64,000 bases of DNA, taken from Lachnospiraceae bacterium (GTDB lineage: Bacteria > Bacillota > Clostridia > Lachnospirales > Lachnospiraceae). Below, piece after piece: positions 44,103 through 53,567 of the stretch. The first letter of the stretch is position 1, and every line of letters begins with the position of its first letter. The stretch spans positions 1-64,000 of the forward strand of contig JAILLN010000013.1 of assembly GCA_024693135.1 (NCBI GenBank), given 5' to 3'. The notes beneath the pieces were generated by a model. That model made no database searches. It saw only the letters and a program-made list of their open reading frames with translations, and was not told where the DNA came from. The translations under genes were made by a program, and so were the position numbers.

Positions 44103-45443
44103 TTAATTTGCATAATAGTTCTCGCATACCTGCTCCAGCGTCTTCAGGAAGGTATCTGCATCCGGGAAGCTTCCCATGGCATAATCCTGGAATACAACGC
44201 CTGTGGCATTCTGGCCGATGCCCTCCTTCATGGACAGCCAATGCCAGGAAGAGGTCTTGCCTGCCGCGGTATAATCTGCGATGGTCTTTGCGAAAGGATC
44301 GTCCGCCGCATGGGTATTGGAAGCATACGGGGAAATGAAGCCGCAATCCGTAGCCAGGATCTCCTGCCCGCCGTCGTTGCTTGCGCACCATGCTAAGAAG
44401 GCCTTGGCGGCTTCCACGTTGCCATCCTTATATACGCCCCACCAGTTGGGGGAGTTCGTCAGGATCGTATCCTGTCCCTCGATGAAGGCATAAGGGATCA
44501 TGCCGATCTCAAACTTGCCTGCCGCCTCATACTCGGATGCATACTGATCTGTAAGGGATGCGCCGATCCAGGAGCCCTGGGTCACAAAAGCATATTTCCC
44601 GCTTGCAAAGCCAAGCACCTGATCGTCATACGTGCCGGACACTCCCTTGGGATCCGTATACTGGTTAAACAGGGTTACCATCTCGGCCCAGGGCTTTGCC
44701 CTCTCCTCATCCAGCTTTCCGCCGTCGCTGAAAAGATCGATATAGGTCGTGTCATCCCTTGCCAGCCCCTCATCGAAATAGGTTCCGAAGATATGCTGTC
44801 CGGGAGACCACCACAGCTGGGAAGACTCTGTATAGTAGCCCAGCACAGAGGTAAGGCCCAGCTCATCCTTCATAGAATCCAGCTTCTCAAATGCCGCCTT
44901 CATGCTTTCCGGACCGGTGATGGACTTGGGATCGATCCCGGCCTTCGACAGGATATCCGCATTGTAGGCAAGGCCGATGGCCTCAGTGGTGGTAGGGAAG
45001 CCGTACACTCCGCCGTCCCTTACATACTCAGCCTCGGTATCATCTACCCAGGGCTCTCCGGAAAGATCTGCCAGCAGGCCTTCCCATGTAGGATAGTGAA
45101 TGTCTCCCTCAAACACAAAGATGTCGGGCATATCTCCTGCCTGATAATAGCCCTTCAGGGTAGCCTGGGTATCAATGCCGCCTCCCAGGGATTCGATCAC
45201 TACCGGAACCCCGGTTTCTTCCTCATATTTTGCCGCCAGCTTCTTCAATCCGTTGTCAACCTCTACCTTGTTGTTGACCAGACGGATCCCGCCTTCCGGT
45301 GTAGCCGCCGGAGCCTCTCCGGAAGCCTCTGCCGCCGGGGCGCTTTCAGCCGGAGCCGTGCCCGCCGCTTCGCCGCATCCGCTTAAGAGCACGGAAAGAG
45401 CCGTTGCCGCCGCCAGAACGATTGCCAAATTCTTTTTTTTCAT
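44103..45443 (-). CDS. ABC substrate-binding lipoprotein 2
   Basis: 446 residues; lipobox LSGC with Cys23, Ala/Glu-rich linker and a family 1 sugar-binding fold. It is a clear paralogue of binding protein 1 (shared TNSPxWW, AFVTQGSWIGA and TAAGKTSSWHWL). No permease gene accompanies it, so it probably shares the MalF/MalG-type pair at 34.6-36.6 kb. Its mRNA leader contains a terminator-like hairpin ending right before GAGGAGG, suggesting attenuation. Terminated by a strong hairpin. Confidence 0.93.
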   Translation of the reverse strand: MKKKNLAIVLAAATALSVLLSGCGEAAGTAPAESAPAAEASGEAPAATPEGGIRLVNNKVEVDNGLKKLAAKYEEETGVPVVIESLGGGIDTQATLKGYYQAGDMPDIFVFEGDIHYPTWEGLLADLSGEPWVDDTEAEYVRDGGVYGFPTTTEAIGLAYNADILSKAGIDPKSITGPESMKAAFEKLDSMKDELGLTSVLGYYTESSQLWWSPGQHIFGTYFDEGLARDDTTYIDLFSDGGKLDEERAKPWAEMVTLFNQYTDPKGVSGTYDDQVLGFASGKYAFVTQGSWIGASLTDQYASEYEAAGKFEIGMIPYAFIEGQDTILTNSPNWWGVYKDGNVEAAKAFLAWCASNDGGQEILATDCGFISPYASNTHAADDPFAKTIADYTAAGKTSSWHWLSMKEGIGQNATGVVFQDYAMGSFPDADTFLKTLEQVCENYYAN

Positions 45444-45464
45444 ACCTGATTCCTCCTCAAATCG

Positions 45465-45535
45465 AAAAAAAAATCATCTGATGCACCCATTATCCGGCTT
45501 TAACTTCATCCCGTGCAACCGGAAAGATGATTTTT
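45465..45535 (-). promoter_or_regulatory. Terminator-like leader of binding protein 2
   Basis: Minus strand: AAAATCATCT (45525-45534) pairs with AGATGATTTT (45470-45479); inside, TGCAC (45513-45517) pairs with GTGCA (45482-45486). Nine T (45465-45473) follow, and the ribosome site and ATG come only about 20 bases later. Fits an attenuator or small regulatory leader; no known riboswitch class was recognised. Confidence 0.55.
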
Positions 45536-45591
45536 ATGCATCCTGTCAAAGGACCTCTTTCCGGCATGTTGATTCTGACGGAGTGATTCCC

Positions 45592-45629
45592 GGATTTTAG
45601 TTAACATCCTGTTTTTTTAACTAAAATCC
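45592..45629. promoter_or_regulatory. 13-bp perfect inverted repeat, candidate LacI operator
   Basis: GGATTTTAGTTAA and TTAACTAAAATCC are separated by 12 bases, between the lacI-2 stop and the binding protein 2 leader. On the plus strand it is followed by TTCTTTTTTT, but no gene is read in that direction. A regulator site (for example for the adjacent LacI protein) or a bidirectional hairpin. Confidence 0.55.
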
Positions 45630-45643
45630 TTCTTTTTTTAACC

Positions 45644-46612
45644 TTATTTTACAAAACCTTTTTTATGGCTGTCCCTCCATTTGACCCTGGCTCCGATCCG
45701 CAGGGTTTCATGGCTTCCCCTGCCCTCCACCAGCTCGATCAAGGACTGGCAGGCCAGATATCCCCTCTCATAATCCGGTACAGTGACCGTCGTGAGCCTG
45801 GTATACCGGGAAATGATGATGTCATCGAAACCGCATACCGCGATGTCTGCCGGCACCCGGATCCCCTCCTCCCGAAACCTGCGGATCGCCCCGAGGGCCA
45901 TCATGTCATTGGCGCATACCAGCACCTCCGGCATCCGCTCGGAGAGCAGGAGAAGCCTGGCGGCCTGCACCCCGCTGTTTTCCTTCCAGTCTCCTTCATA
46001 ATAATCCGTCCGCTTAAATGCTATCCCGTTTTCCTTCAAGACCTCCGAAAAGGCACGATAGCGCTCCCTGTTGTCCGGAGTATCCAGGCCCCCCAGGAAG
46101 GCATAGCTCTCATATCCTTCCCGGACAAGCCCCTCCATCAGCTGCCGCTCAGCCGCATAATTATTGACCACGATGCTCTTGATGCCCGGATAATCAAGCT
46201 CCCTGTCCAGCACCACCACAGGGCAGCCCCGGTCTGCGATCCGCATCAGGGTACTGTCCCCGCACCGGTGGTCCATGGCGATGCATCCGCAGGATACCTG
46301 GGGATCCGCATACTTTTCCGGCTCCCTGTCCGAGGAGATCAGCAGGCTGTATTCCCTGGCATAGGCATAATCGCTGATCCCATGCAGGATATCCAAATAA
46401 TATAAGGTATCGAAATCACTGAAATGAAACAGAATGGTATGATTCCCGGCTTTGGAACTGCCCTCCGAAGGCATGCTGTAGCCCAGTTCTTCTGCGATCC
46501 TAAGAACCCGTTTTCTGGTCTCCTCTCCCACATTATGCTTATTATTCAGCACATTGGAAACGGTCGCGGTTGACACCCCGGCTCTTTCTGCGATATCCCT
46601 GATCCCTGCCAT
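45644..46612 (-). CDS. LacI family transcriptional regulator 2
   Basis: 322 residues. HTH GIRDIAERAGVSTATVSNVL, hinge, and an effector-binding domain (about 60-315) with the signature CGFDDIIISRYTRLTTV. Probably controls the downstream binding protein 2 and alpha-glucosidase genes, or the amylosucrase-like gene upstream. It follows the latter by 33 bases. The 13-bp inverted repeat just past its stop codon is a natural target. Confidence 0.93.
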   Translation of the reverse strand: MAGIRDIAERAGVSTATVSNVLNNKHNVGEETRKRVLRIAEELGYSMPSEGSSKAGNHTILFHFSDFDTLYYLDILHGISDYAYAREYSLLISSDREPEKYADPQVSCGCIAMDHRCGDSTLMRIADRGCPVVVLDRELDYPGIKSIVVNNYAAERQLMEGLVREGYESYAFLGGLDTPDNRERYRAFSEVLKENGIAFKRTDYYEGDWKENSGVQAARLLLLSERMPEVLVCANDMMALGAIRRFREEGIRVPADIAVCGFDDIIISRYTRLTTVTVPDYERGYLACQSLIELVEGRGSHETLRIGARVKWRDSHKKGFVK

Positions 46613-46645
46613 GCCCTTTCGCCTCCGTTTTTGGATTTCCCGATA

Positions 46646-48496
46646 TTATTCCTGAAGAAGCCACACATATCCGTGGGACTGGAGCGGCACATGGAAGGCC
46701 GGCATCCTTTTCCCGGAATGCAGGTCCTTATAGTCCCCTTCCTCTTCGATCCAGGCCGTCTCCGGGGCGTCTCCGAAATTAAAGAGGGCAATGAGCTTCT
46801 GCCCCTGCCGGAACCGGCCGATCCCCAGCACCCTGTCGTTAAAGGTCTCTATGATCCAGGTATCCGCATCCGATTCAAAGACCGCAGTTTCCCGCCGGAT
46901 CCTCTCCATCTCCTGCAGGCTCTGATAGATCTGCCCCTGCCTGCTCTTTCTGTCCTTCCTCTTCGAAGCATCCTTCCAGGAAAAGGCTCCCCTGTGCAGA
47001 TACCGGCTGTCTTCTCTTTTATTCCGGTCCTCATGATAGGTATAGTCATTCAGCTGCCCGATCTCATCCCCGCTGTAGAGCACCGGCACGCCGCTCATGG
47101 TAAAAAGCAGGACATGCAGCATCTCGTCCAAAGCAACGGCCCATCTGAGCTTTTCCGCATCCCCTTCGTATTCCGCGGCTTCGATCCCGCATAGGGAGGC
47201 CGTAGTCCCGCAGAGCCTGGCGTCCTTCAGCCTGGGGTCGTCATTATAAAGCTCTCCCCTGGCGCCGCTTCCCGGCCATGCGCCCTTCAGATAATCATTC
47301 AGATATTTCTTATGCTCTGCCTCCCGGACCCCGAATTGCTTCAGATATTCATAATCCAGGCCCCAGCCGATGTCATCATGGCATCTCAGGTAATTCAGGA
47401 AGGTATATTCCCCGGGCAGGGCAAATACCGTGCCCAGCTGATGCTTCAGAAGCCTTACATCCCTGGTAGCCACCGTATGCCAGATGCTGGCCATGGTGGT
47501 CACATTGTAAAGCATGTGGCATTCGGGCTTTTCCAATGTGCCGAAATAAGGCACCACCTCCTTCGGCTCCATCACCACCTCGCCTAGGAGGAGCACGCTG
47601 GGGCAGACGATCTCGGAAGCCATCCGCATGATCCGCACCAGGGTATGGACCTCGGGCAGATTGCGGCAGGTGCTCCCCAATGTCTTCCAGATATAGGGCA
47701 CCGCATCCAGGCGGATGATATCCACTCCGTTATTGCAGAGATTCAGCATATTCGCCGTCATGTCGTTCAGCACCGTGGGATTGTGATAGTTCAGGTCCCA
47801 CTGGTAAGGATAAAAAGTGGTCATGACCACCTTCCCGGCCTCGGCGCACCAGCTGAAATTTCCCGGTGCCGTCTGGGGAAATACCTGGGGCACCGTCTTC
47901 TCAAACTCCCTCGGGATGGTCCAGTCATCAAAGAAGAAATACCTCTCCTGGGCCTCCCTGTCCCCCTGCCTTGCCTTGACTGCCCATTCATGGTTCTCAC
48001 TGGTATGGTTCATGACAAAGTCCAGGCATACCGCGATCCCCGCCTCATGGCAGCGCTCTGCAAGGAGCCTCAGGTCATCCATGCTTCCAAACCGGGGGTC
48101 TACCTCTGCGAAGTCAGAAACGGCATATCCCCCGTCGCTCCGTCCCTCAGGGCTTTTTAGGATCGGCATCAGGTGGAGGTAATTGACATTGCATTCCCGG
48201 ATATAATCCAGATGGTCCATGACCCCCTTCAGGCTTCCCGCAAAGCAGTCCACATACATGACCATTCCCAGAAGGTCGTTCCGCTTATACCAGCCCTCAT
48301 CCTGAAGCCGCTTTTCATCCCATTTCTTCAAGGATCCGCTCCTTTGCGCGTCAGCCCGGCGAAGCATGTCGCAGAAATACGCAAATGCTTCCGGATCCTC
48401 CCCGTACAGCTCATAATAAAGCCACTTCAGCTCATCGTAATGCTTCTCAAGCCTTGCATCAAAGCCTTTGTGTGCAGAATGCATTTTCTTATTCAT
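46646..48496 (-). CDS. Amylosucrase-like GH13 enzyme
   Basis: About 616 residues from MNKKMHSAHKGF (GAGGTGG before the ATG; 7 bases after the MBOAT stop). An N-terminal helical region of about 90 residues, as in amylosucrase, precedes the barrel; regions DFVMNHTSENH, nucleophile in IRLDAVPYIWK, acid/base in LLGEVV and CHDDIGW match the amylosucrase/sucrose hydrolase subfamily GH13_4. Amylosucrase uses sucrose to build alpha-glucan; simple sucrose hydrolysis or phosphorolysis-type variants cannot be excluded. Sits after glycogen phosphorylase and the acyltransferase pair. Confidence 0.85.
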   Translation of the reverse strand: MNKKMHSAHKGFDARLEKHYDELKWLYYELYGEDPEAFAYFCDMLRRADAQRSGSLKKWDEKRLQDEGWYKRNDLLGMVMYVDCFAGSLKGVMDHLDYIRECNVNYLHLMPILKSPEGRSDGGYAVSDFAEVDPRFGSMDDLRLLAERCHEAGIAVCLDFVMNHTSENHEWAVKARQGDREAQERYFFFDDWTIPREFEKTVPQVFPQTAPGNFSWCAEAGKVVMTTFYPYQWDLNYHNPTVLNDMTANMLNLCNNGVDIIRLDAVPYIWKTLGSTCRNLPEVHTLVRIMRMASEIVCPSVLLLGEVVMEPKEVVPYFGTLEKPECHMLYNVTTMASIWHTVATRDVRLLKHQLGTVFALPGEYTFLNYLRCHDDIGWGLDYEYLKQFGVREAEHKKYLNDYLKGAWPGSGARGELYNDDPRLKDARLCGTTASLCGIEAAEYEGDAEKLRWAVALDEMLHVLLFTMSGVPVLYSGDEIGQLNDYTYHEDRNKREDSRYLHRGAFSWKDASKRKDRKSRQGQIYQSLQEMERIRRETAVFESDADTWIIETFNDRVLGIGRFRQGQKLIALFNFGDAPETAWIEEEGDYKDLHSGKRMPAFHVPLQSHGYVWLLQE

Positions 48497-48503
48497 ATCC
48501 ACC

Positions 48504-50078
48504 TCAGAATTTTGCATAAATCGCATCCGTGATGCTATATCCCGACCCATAAGCCCCGAAGATCACGATGCTCAATACAGCCAGGTACCAGAAGGCATAT
48601 CGACCCGGGGCAGGAAGCCCCATAAACCGCTCCCGGACCGGGATCTCCTTTTCCTTCATAAGGCCAAAAGCCAGCATGACGCCAAGGGACAGGGCCACCG
48701 TCCAGTAATCAAATACATCCATCCCCAGGCTTCCCATGGACTCTGCAAATACGCTCCAATGAAAGCTCGTGAAGATGCTTCCAAGCATCTGAAAGCCTGT
48801 CCTTACGCTTTCTGCCCGAAAGAACATCTCCCCCGTCATGACGATCATGGCAAGCTTCACAAAGCGGAAAAGCCTGAGCCCCAGGGAATCCTCCCGGATC
48901 TTAAGCCTTTCATACAGCCTTCCCATGGGCTCCTCCAGGATATTCTCCAAAAGGATCACCACAAAATAATACAGTCCGAAAAAAATATAATTCCACTTAG
49001 GGCCGTGCCAGAGGCCGTTTAAGGACCATACGGCAAAGAGAGCCACCGCCGTAGGGATCATCTTATTGTCCAGCTTTTTTGAAAGCTTCATGACCTTTTT
49101 GCTGATGGCCGCAGGATAAAACACATAATCCCGGAAGAACGCGCCCAGGGTGATATGCCAGCGCCGCCAAAAATCCGATGCATTCTTCGCAAAAAAGGGC
49201 TGGCGGAAATTTTCCGCAAGATGCACCCCAAAGATCCTGGCGCTTCCGATGGCGATGTCGATGGTTCCGGAAAAATCCGCATACTCCTGCACCGTGAAAA
49301 AAACCGCGGCGGCAAGGGCAGTGGAGCCGTCCCTTGGCACATCCCCATAAAGGGCGCTCACTGCCGGTGCCAGATGATCTGCCACCATGAGCTTCTTAAA
49401 AAGCCCCCACAAAATCCGCTGGTAACCCTCCGTAAGGCTTTCGTACCGGATGGGAGACCCCCCGGCAAGCTCCTCATGGATATGGCCGTACCGCTCGATG
49501 GGGCCTTCGATGATCTTGGGGAAAAAGCTTAAAAAAAGTGCCAGGTCTGCATAGCTTTTTTCCGGCTTCTGCCTCCCCCCGGACACGTCCGTAAGATAGC
49601 CTATGGCCTCCAGGGTATAGTAAGAAATGCCCATGGGAACGGCCAGATCCAGGATTTTCCATTCTGCATGAAGACTTAAGGCAGACAATAAGAGACAGAT
49701 GTTTTCCCCGAAAAAATCAAGATACTTGAATCCAAGCAGGACCGATAAGAGCAGCAGCACCCCAAGAATGAGAAGCCGTCTTTTTTTTGCGGCTTTTTCC
49801 TTCCGCTTCAAGGCTCCGTCCTCATCGATCCGCCCCATCCGGACTCCCAGCTCCCTGCAGATGATGACCGCCGCCAGATTGCAAAGGAAGAGCCAGCCGC
49901 TCAAGGTGATCATAAGGAACCAGCCCGCCAAAAGCAATACAAACTTCCTCTTCTTCCTTCCCGCCGCCTGATAGATCAGGGCGGTAAGCGGCAGGAAGAG
50001 GGCAAAATAAAACCATTCCGAATAAAAGAACATCTGCCACCAGAGCTTGATGCATTCGATAAAAAGACCCGGGGTCAC
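48504..50078 (-). CDS. MBOAT family O-acyltransferase (AlgI/DltB-like)
   Basis: Up to 524 residues with about ten membrane helices. The MBOAT signature with catalytic His is in LNGLWHGPKWNYIFFG, and PMGISYYTLEAIGYLTDV and FFPKIIEGPIERY are typical of AlgI/PatA-type proteins that move acetyl groups across the membrane to polysaccharides. Start: GTG 50078 overlaps the SGNH gene stop (GTGA) and has GGGGGA upstream; ATG 50033 (MFFYSEWFYF) looks more like family starts. It works with the SGNH-type partner encoded just upstream. Confidence 0.9.
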   Translation of the reverse strand: MTPGLFIECIKLWWQMFFYSEWFYFALFLPLTALIYQAAGRKKRKFVLLLAGWFLMITLSGWLFLCNLAAVIICRELGVRMGRIDEDGALKRKEKAAKKRRLLILGVLLLLSVLLGFKYLDFFGENICLLLSALSLHAEWKILDLAVPMGISYYTLEAIGYLTDVSGGRQKPEKSYADLALFLSFFPKIIEGPIERYGHIHEELAGGSPIRYESLTEGYQRILWGLFKKLMVADHLAPAVSALYGDVPRDGSTALAAAVFFTVQEYADFSGTIDIAIGSARIFGVHLAENFRQPFFAKNASDFWRRWHITLGAFFRDYVFYPAAISKKVMKLSKKLDNKMIPTAVALFAVWSLNGLWHGPKWNYIFFGLYYFVVILLENILEEPMGRLYERLKIREDSLGLRLFRFVKLAMIVMTGEMFFRAESVRTGFQMLGSIFTSFHWSVFAESMGSLGMDVFDYWTVALSLGVMLAFGLMKEKEIPVRERFMGLPAPGRYAFWYLAVLSIVIFGAYGSGYSITDAIYAKF

Positions 50079-51043
50079 GATCCGTCCCCCTCTCTTCCGG
50101 CACTTTTAAGAAAGCTCTCTCCCACAGGATCCCCCCTGTGGTCCGTAAGGGCAAACCGGTCCGAAAGGAATCTTCCGATGGCATCCGTTGCCTTCCCGGC
50201 CCCGCTCACATTCAGATGGGAGCCTCCATCCGACAGGTCCTCCTCCCAGTTTATCCCCATTTCCTCCGAAATTTCGTTCATGTCCAGGAAGTACGCCCCG
50301 TTCTCCTCGGCCCATGCCTTCGCTGTCTCATGCTTATCCCGGTTCCAGTATTCCGGGCAGGGAAGCGCCGCGATCACCAGGTCGACGCCATGCTCCCTGC
50401 AGATCTTGGAAAGCTTTGCCATAAACTGGACGGAATCATATTCCAGGCTGACCGGCCCGGCCCCGTCCCCCATGGGATCAAGGCCCTCCTTTAAGGGAAC
50501 CGCATCCTTTACCGGCAGGAAGCCCTTATTGAGCCGCTCCTCTTCTCCCTTATGATTCTCCAGCACGCCTTTATAGAATATATGATAATGAAAAATGGGG
50601 AAAAGCTTTTCCAGGGCATTCGTGGGAAGGGCATAATTCACCCTGTAGGGCGAGGCATCCGAAAAAACCGTATCCGCCTCCAGCACACATACCTTGATGT
50701 CCTGATGCTTTATGGCTTCCTCCAAAACCGCCACGTTGTCACAAAGCCGCTGGGATTCCTCCGCAATGACATAGGAGGTGAAGCCATAGTCCTCATAGAG
50801 CATGAGCGGTGAAAAACCATTGCAGGCAAGGCTGTTTCCGGCAAAGAGCACCTCCAGCGTCCCGGGCTTTTCCCCGCCCAGCGCCTCCAGCTTCTTCGTC
50901 ACCTTCACCACATTATAGACCGGCACCTCCCCGGGATTGACCATGGCCGAAAGCAGAGCCAGGATCAAAAAGCCCAGGACAAGAAAACCCATGACCTGAA
51001 GGAAATGACGTTTTGTTTCCAAGGAGACCTCCCCCATCTCCAT
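50075..51043 (-). CDS. SGNH/DltD-like acyl-transfer partner protein
   Basis: 322 residues. One N-terminal membrane helix (VMGFLVLGFLILALLSAMV, about 17-35) then an extracellular SGNH-hydrolase-like domain: nucleophile Ser in FAGNSLACNG (near 71) and the Asp/His pair in DGGSHLNVSG (near 275). Proteins of this layout complete O-acetylation started by an MBOAT protein. Its ATG overlaps the glycogen phosphorylase stop by one base (TGATG) and its own end overlaps the MBOAT start. Confidence 0.8.
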   Translation of the reverse strand: MEMGEVSLETKRHFLQVMGFLVLGFLILALLSAMVNPGEVPVYNVVKVTKKLEALGGEKPGTLEVLFAGNSLACNGFSPLMLYEDYGFTSYVIAEESQRLCDNVAVLEEAIKHQDIKVCVLEADTVFSDASPYRVNYALPTNALEKLFPIFHYHIFYKGVLENHKGEEERLNKGFLPVKDAVPLKEGLDPMGDGAGPVSLEYDSVQFMAKLSKICREHGVDLVIAALPCPEYWNRDKHETAKAWAEENGAYFLDMNEISEEMGINWEEDLSDGGSHLNVSGAGKATDAIGRFLSDRFALTDHRGDPVGESFLKSAGREGDGS

Positions 51044-53313
51044 CAGATCTTCCAGATATCCCTGTTGTATTCTGCGATGGTGCGGTCAGAGGAGAAGAAT
51101 CCCGCCTTTGCGATATTTACCAGCATCATCCTCTTCCATTTATCCCGGTCTTCAAAATCAAGGAGCATCTCGTCCTTCTTTTTGATGTAGCTTTCCAGAT
51201 CCAGAAGGGTCATGAACCAGTCCTTATTCAAAAGCTCCTTGTAAAGCCTCTCCAGGTTTTCCTTATGCCCGACCTTCATCGCCTCTTTCCCGACGATGAA
51301 ATCCACGGCCTCCTTGATGACCTCGGATTTCTCATAATAATCCTTTGACACATAATCCGCTTTTTTATAATGCCCGATGACCGTATCCGAATCCGCTCCG
51401 AAGATGTATATATTCTCATCTCCCACCAGCTCATGGATCTCCACATTAGCCCCGTCGTCCGTGCCCAAAGTCACAGCCCCGTTCAACATGAATTTCATGT
51501 TGGAGGTGCCGCTGGCTTCCTTGGAAGCAAGACTGATCTGCTCGGATATATCGCAGGCCGGGATCAGCTTCTCCGCATAGCTTACGTTGTAATTCGTGAC
51601 CATCACCACCTTCAGGTAATCCTTTACGTCCGGGTCGTTATTGACGATCTCCTGCAGCGTAAGGAGAAGATGAATGATGTCCCTTGCGATCACATAGGCC
51701 GGGGCGGCCTTGGCTCCGAAGATGCAGGTAATGGGCCTTACGGGCTTCTTTCCCGCCTTGATCTCCAGATACTTATGGATGATGTAAAGGGCGTTCATCT
51801 GCTGCCTCTTGTATTCATGAAGCCGCTTTACCTGGATGTCAAAGACCGAATCCGGATTCAAGGTGACATGCTCATTTTTCTCGATATACTGAACCAAGGC
51901 CTGCTTCTTCCCAGCCTTGATCCGAAGGAGCTCATCCAGGACCGCTTCATCCTCCTTATATTTCAAAAGGTCGGAAAGCTTCATGGCATCCTTGCGGTAC
52001 TCCTTTCCGATCGTCCGGTCTAAGAGCGCCGCGAGCTCATGATTGCAGGATAAGAGCCATCTGCGGAAGGTGATCCCGTTGGTCTTGTTATTGAATTTTT
52101 CCGGATAGAGCTTATAGAAGCAGTTCAGCTCCGTCTCCTTCAAAATGTCCGTATGGATGGCCGCCACGCCGTTTACGGAATAACCGTAATGGATGTCGAT
52201 ATGAGCCATATGTACCCGCTTGTCCCCGTCGATGATCTGCACCGCCGGATCCTTGTTGACCTTCGCGATCCGGTTGTTCAGCTCCTTGATGATGGGCACG
52301 AGCTGGGGCACAACCTCCTCCAGATACTTTAACGGCCATTTCTCCAGCGCCTCGGCCAGGATGGTATGATTGGTATAGGCACAGGTCCGGCTCACCACCT
52401 GAATGGCATCCTCCATGGTAAAACCCTCTTCCCAGGTCAGGATCCGGATCAGCTCCGGGATCACCATGGTGGGATGGGTATCATTGATCTGGATCGCCGC
52501 ATGCTTATCCAGCTCCGCCAGGTCAAAGCCCTTATCCTTCATTTCCTTAATGATGAGCTGGACTGCATTTGAGACCATGAAATACTGCTGGTAGATCCTG
52601 AGCAGATTGCCTGCTTCATCGGAATCATCCGGATAAAGAAACAGCGTAAGGTTCTTCTCTACCTGCGTCTTGTCGAAGGTGATGCCCTCCTTCACCAGGC
52701 TCTCATCCACCGATTCCAGGTCAAAGAGATGCAGCTTGTCGATCCCGTTCTCATATCCGATGACATCGATGTCATACAGTACAGACTTGACCTTTCTGCC
52801 TCCCCCGAAGGACACCTCAAAGGAGGTATCGGTCTTCCTCAGCCAGGAATCCTTCCTGATCCAGTCATTCTTTTCCGCCATCTGCAGATGATCGCGGAAT
52901 ACCTGCTTAAAGAGGCCGAAGTGATAGTTCAACCCGATGCCGGCTCCCGGAAGGCCAAGGGTGGCAATGGAATCCAGGAAACAGGCCGCAAGCCTGCCCA
53001 GCCCGCCATTGCCAAGGGACGGCTCCGGCTCCTCCTCCTCAAGGGCAGCGATGGACTTTCCATTCTTTTTCAGGATCTCCTCGATCTCATCATAGACTCC
53101 CAGATTGATCAGGTTATTGGAAAGCAGCTTGCCGATCAAGAATTCCGCGGAAATATAATAGACCTTCCTGTCCCCGTCGATCTCCTCCTTCTCCTCGGAC
53201 AGCTGCTTCGTAAAAGAAAGCAGCACATGATACATCTCCTGGTCAGTGACCTGATGCATAGGCCGCCCGTACAGCTTCCTGGTCAGTTCGTCCAGCTTCT
53301 TTTCCAGTTCCAT
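51043..53313 (-). CDS. glgP: Glycogen/starch alpha-glucan phosphorylase
   Basis: 756 residues from [10 protein letters not shown], with GGGAGG 8 bases upstream. GT35 enzyme releasing glucose-1-phosphate from alpha-1,4-glucan; PLP binds the Lys in [14 protein letters not shown]. The glucan-binding and glucose-site motifs [16 protein letters not shown] and INDTHPTM are intact. Slightly shorter than E. coli GlgP because of the short N-terminus usual in Clostridia. It leads the operon glgP, SGNH, MBOAT, amylosucrase-like, lacI. Confidence 0.96.
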   Translation of the reverse strand: MELEKKLDELTRKLYGRPMHQVTDQEMYHVLLSFTKQLSEEKEEIDGDRKVYYISAEFLIGKLLSNNLINLGVYDEIEEILKKNGKSIAALEEEEPEPSLGNGGLGRLAACFLDSIATLGLPGAGIGLNYHFGLFKQVFRDHLQMAEKNDWIRKDSWLRKTDTSFEVSFGGGRKVKSVLYDIDVIGYENGIDKLHLFDLESVDESLVKEGITFDKTQVEKNLTLFLYPDDSDEAGNLLRIYQQYFMVSNAVQLIIKEMKDKGFDLAELDKHAAIQINDTHPTMVIPELIRILTWEEGFTMEDAIQVVSRTCAYTNHTILAEALEKWPLKYLEEVVPQLVPIIKELNNRIAKVNKDPAVQIIDGDKRVHMAHIDIHYGYSVNGVAAIHTDILKETELNCFYKLYPEKFNNKTNGITFRRWLLSCNHELAALLDRTIGKEYRKDAMKLSDLLKYKEDEAVLDELLRIKAGKKQALVQYIEKNEHVTLNPDSVFDIQVKRLHEYKRQQMNALYIIHKYLEIKAGKKPVRPITCIFGAKAAPAYVIARDIIHLLLTLQEIVNNDPDVKDYLKVVMVTNYNVSYAEKLIPACDISEQISLASKEASGTSNMKFMLNGAVTLGTDDGANVEIHELVGDENIYIFGADSDTVIGHYKKADYVSKDYYEKSEVIKEAVDFIVGKEAMKVGHKENLERLYKELLNKDWFMTLLDLESYIKKKDEMLLDFEDRDKWKRMMLVNIAKAGFFSSDRTIAEYNRDIWKI

Positions 53314-53456
53314 ATCGAAATACCTCCCTCGAACCAAAAATCCTTATAGCTTTACCAGCCTGTTTCCTTATAGGTTAGCATAAGAAAAGAATTGCCGCAA
53401 ACATAAAGTGAATGGAGCCGCTTAAGGAATCCCTCCTTCCTGCCGATATCCTATAT

Positions 53457-53507
53457 GCAGGAAGCATTTGAGCGCCGGACGGAACCCGGCTTCATCCTGC
53501 TTTTTTT
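53457..53507 (+). promoter_or_regulatory. Hairpin with T7 tract in the leader of the plus-strand gene
   Basis: GCAG-GAAGC (57-65) pairs with GCTTC-x3-CTGC (53489-53500), followed by TTTTTTTATTTT. It lies about 60 bases before the predicted start of the Ca-binding-motif gene; the rest of the 250-base divergent gap to glgP shows a further 8-bp hairpin (CTTCCTGC/GCAGGAAG, 53436-53464) that would compete with it. Possible attenuator; the stem is interrupted. Confidence 0.35.
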
Positions 53508-53567
53508 ATTTTGCGGTTCTTGCCGTACCGCCTCATGTTCCAGTCTGATCTCGCGAAAGGAGGGATC

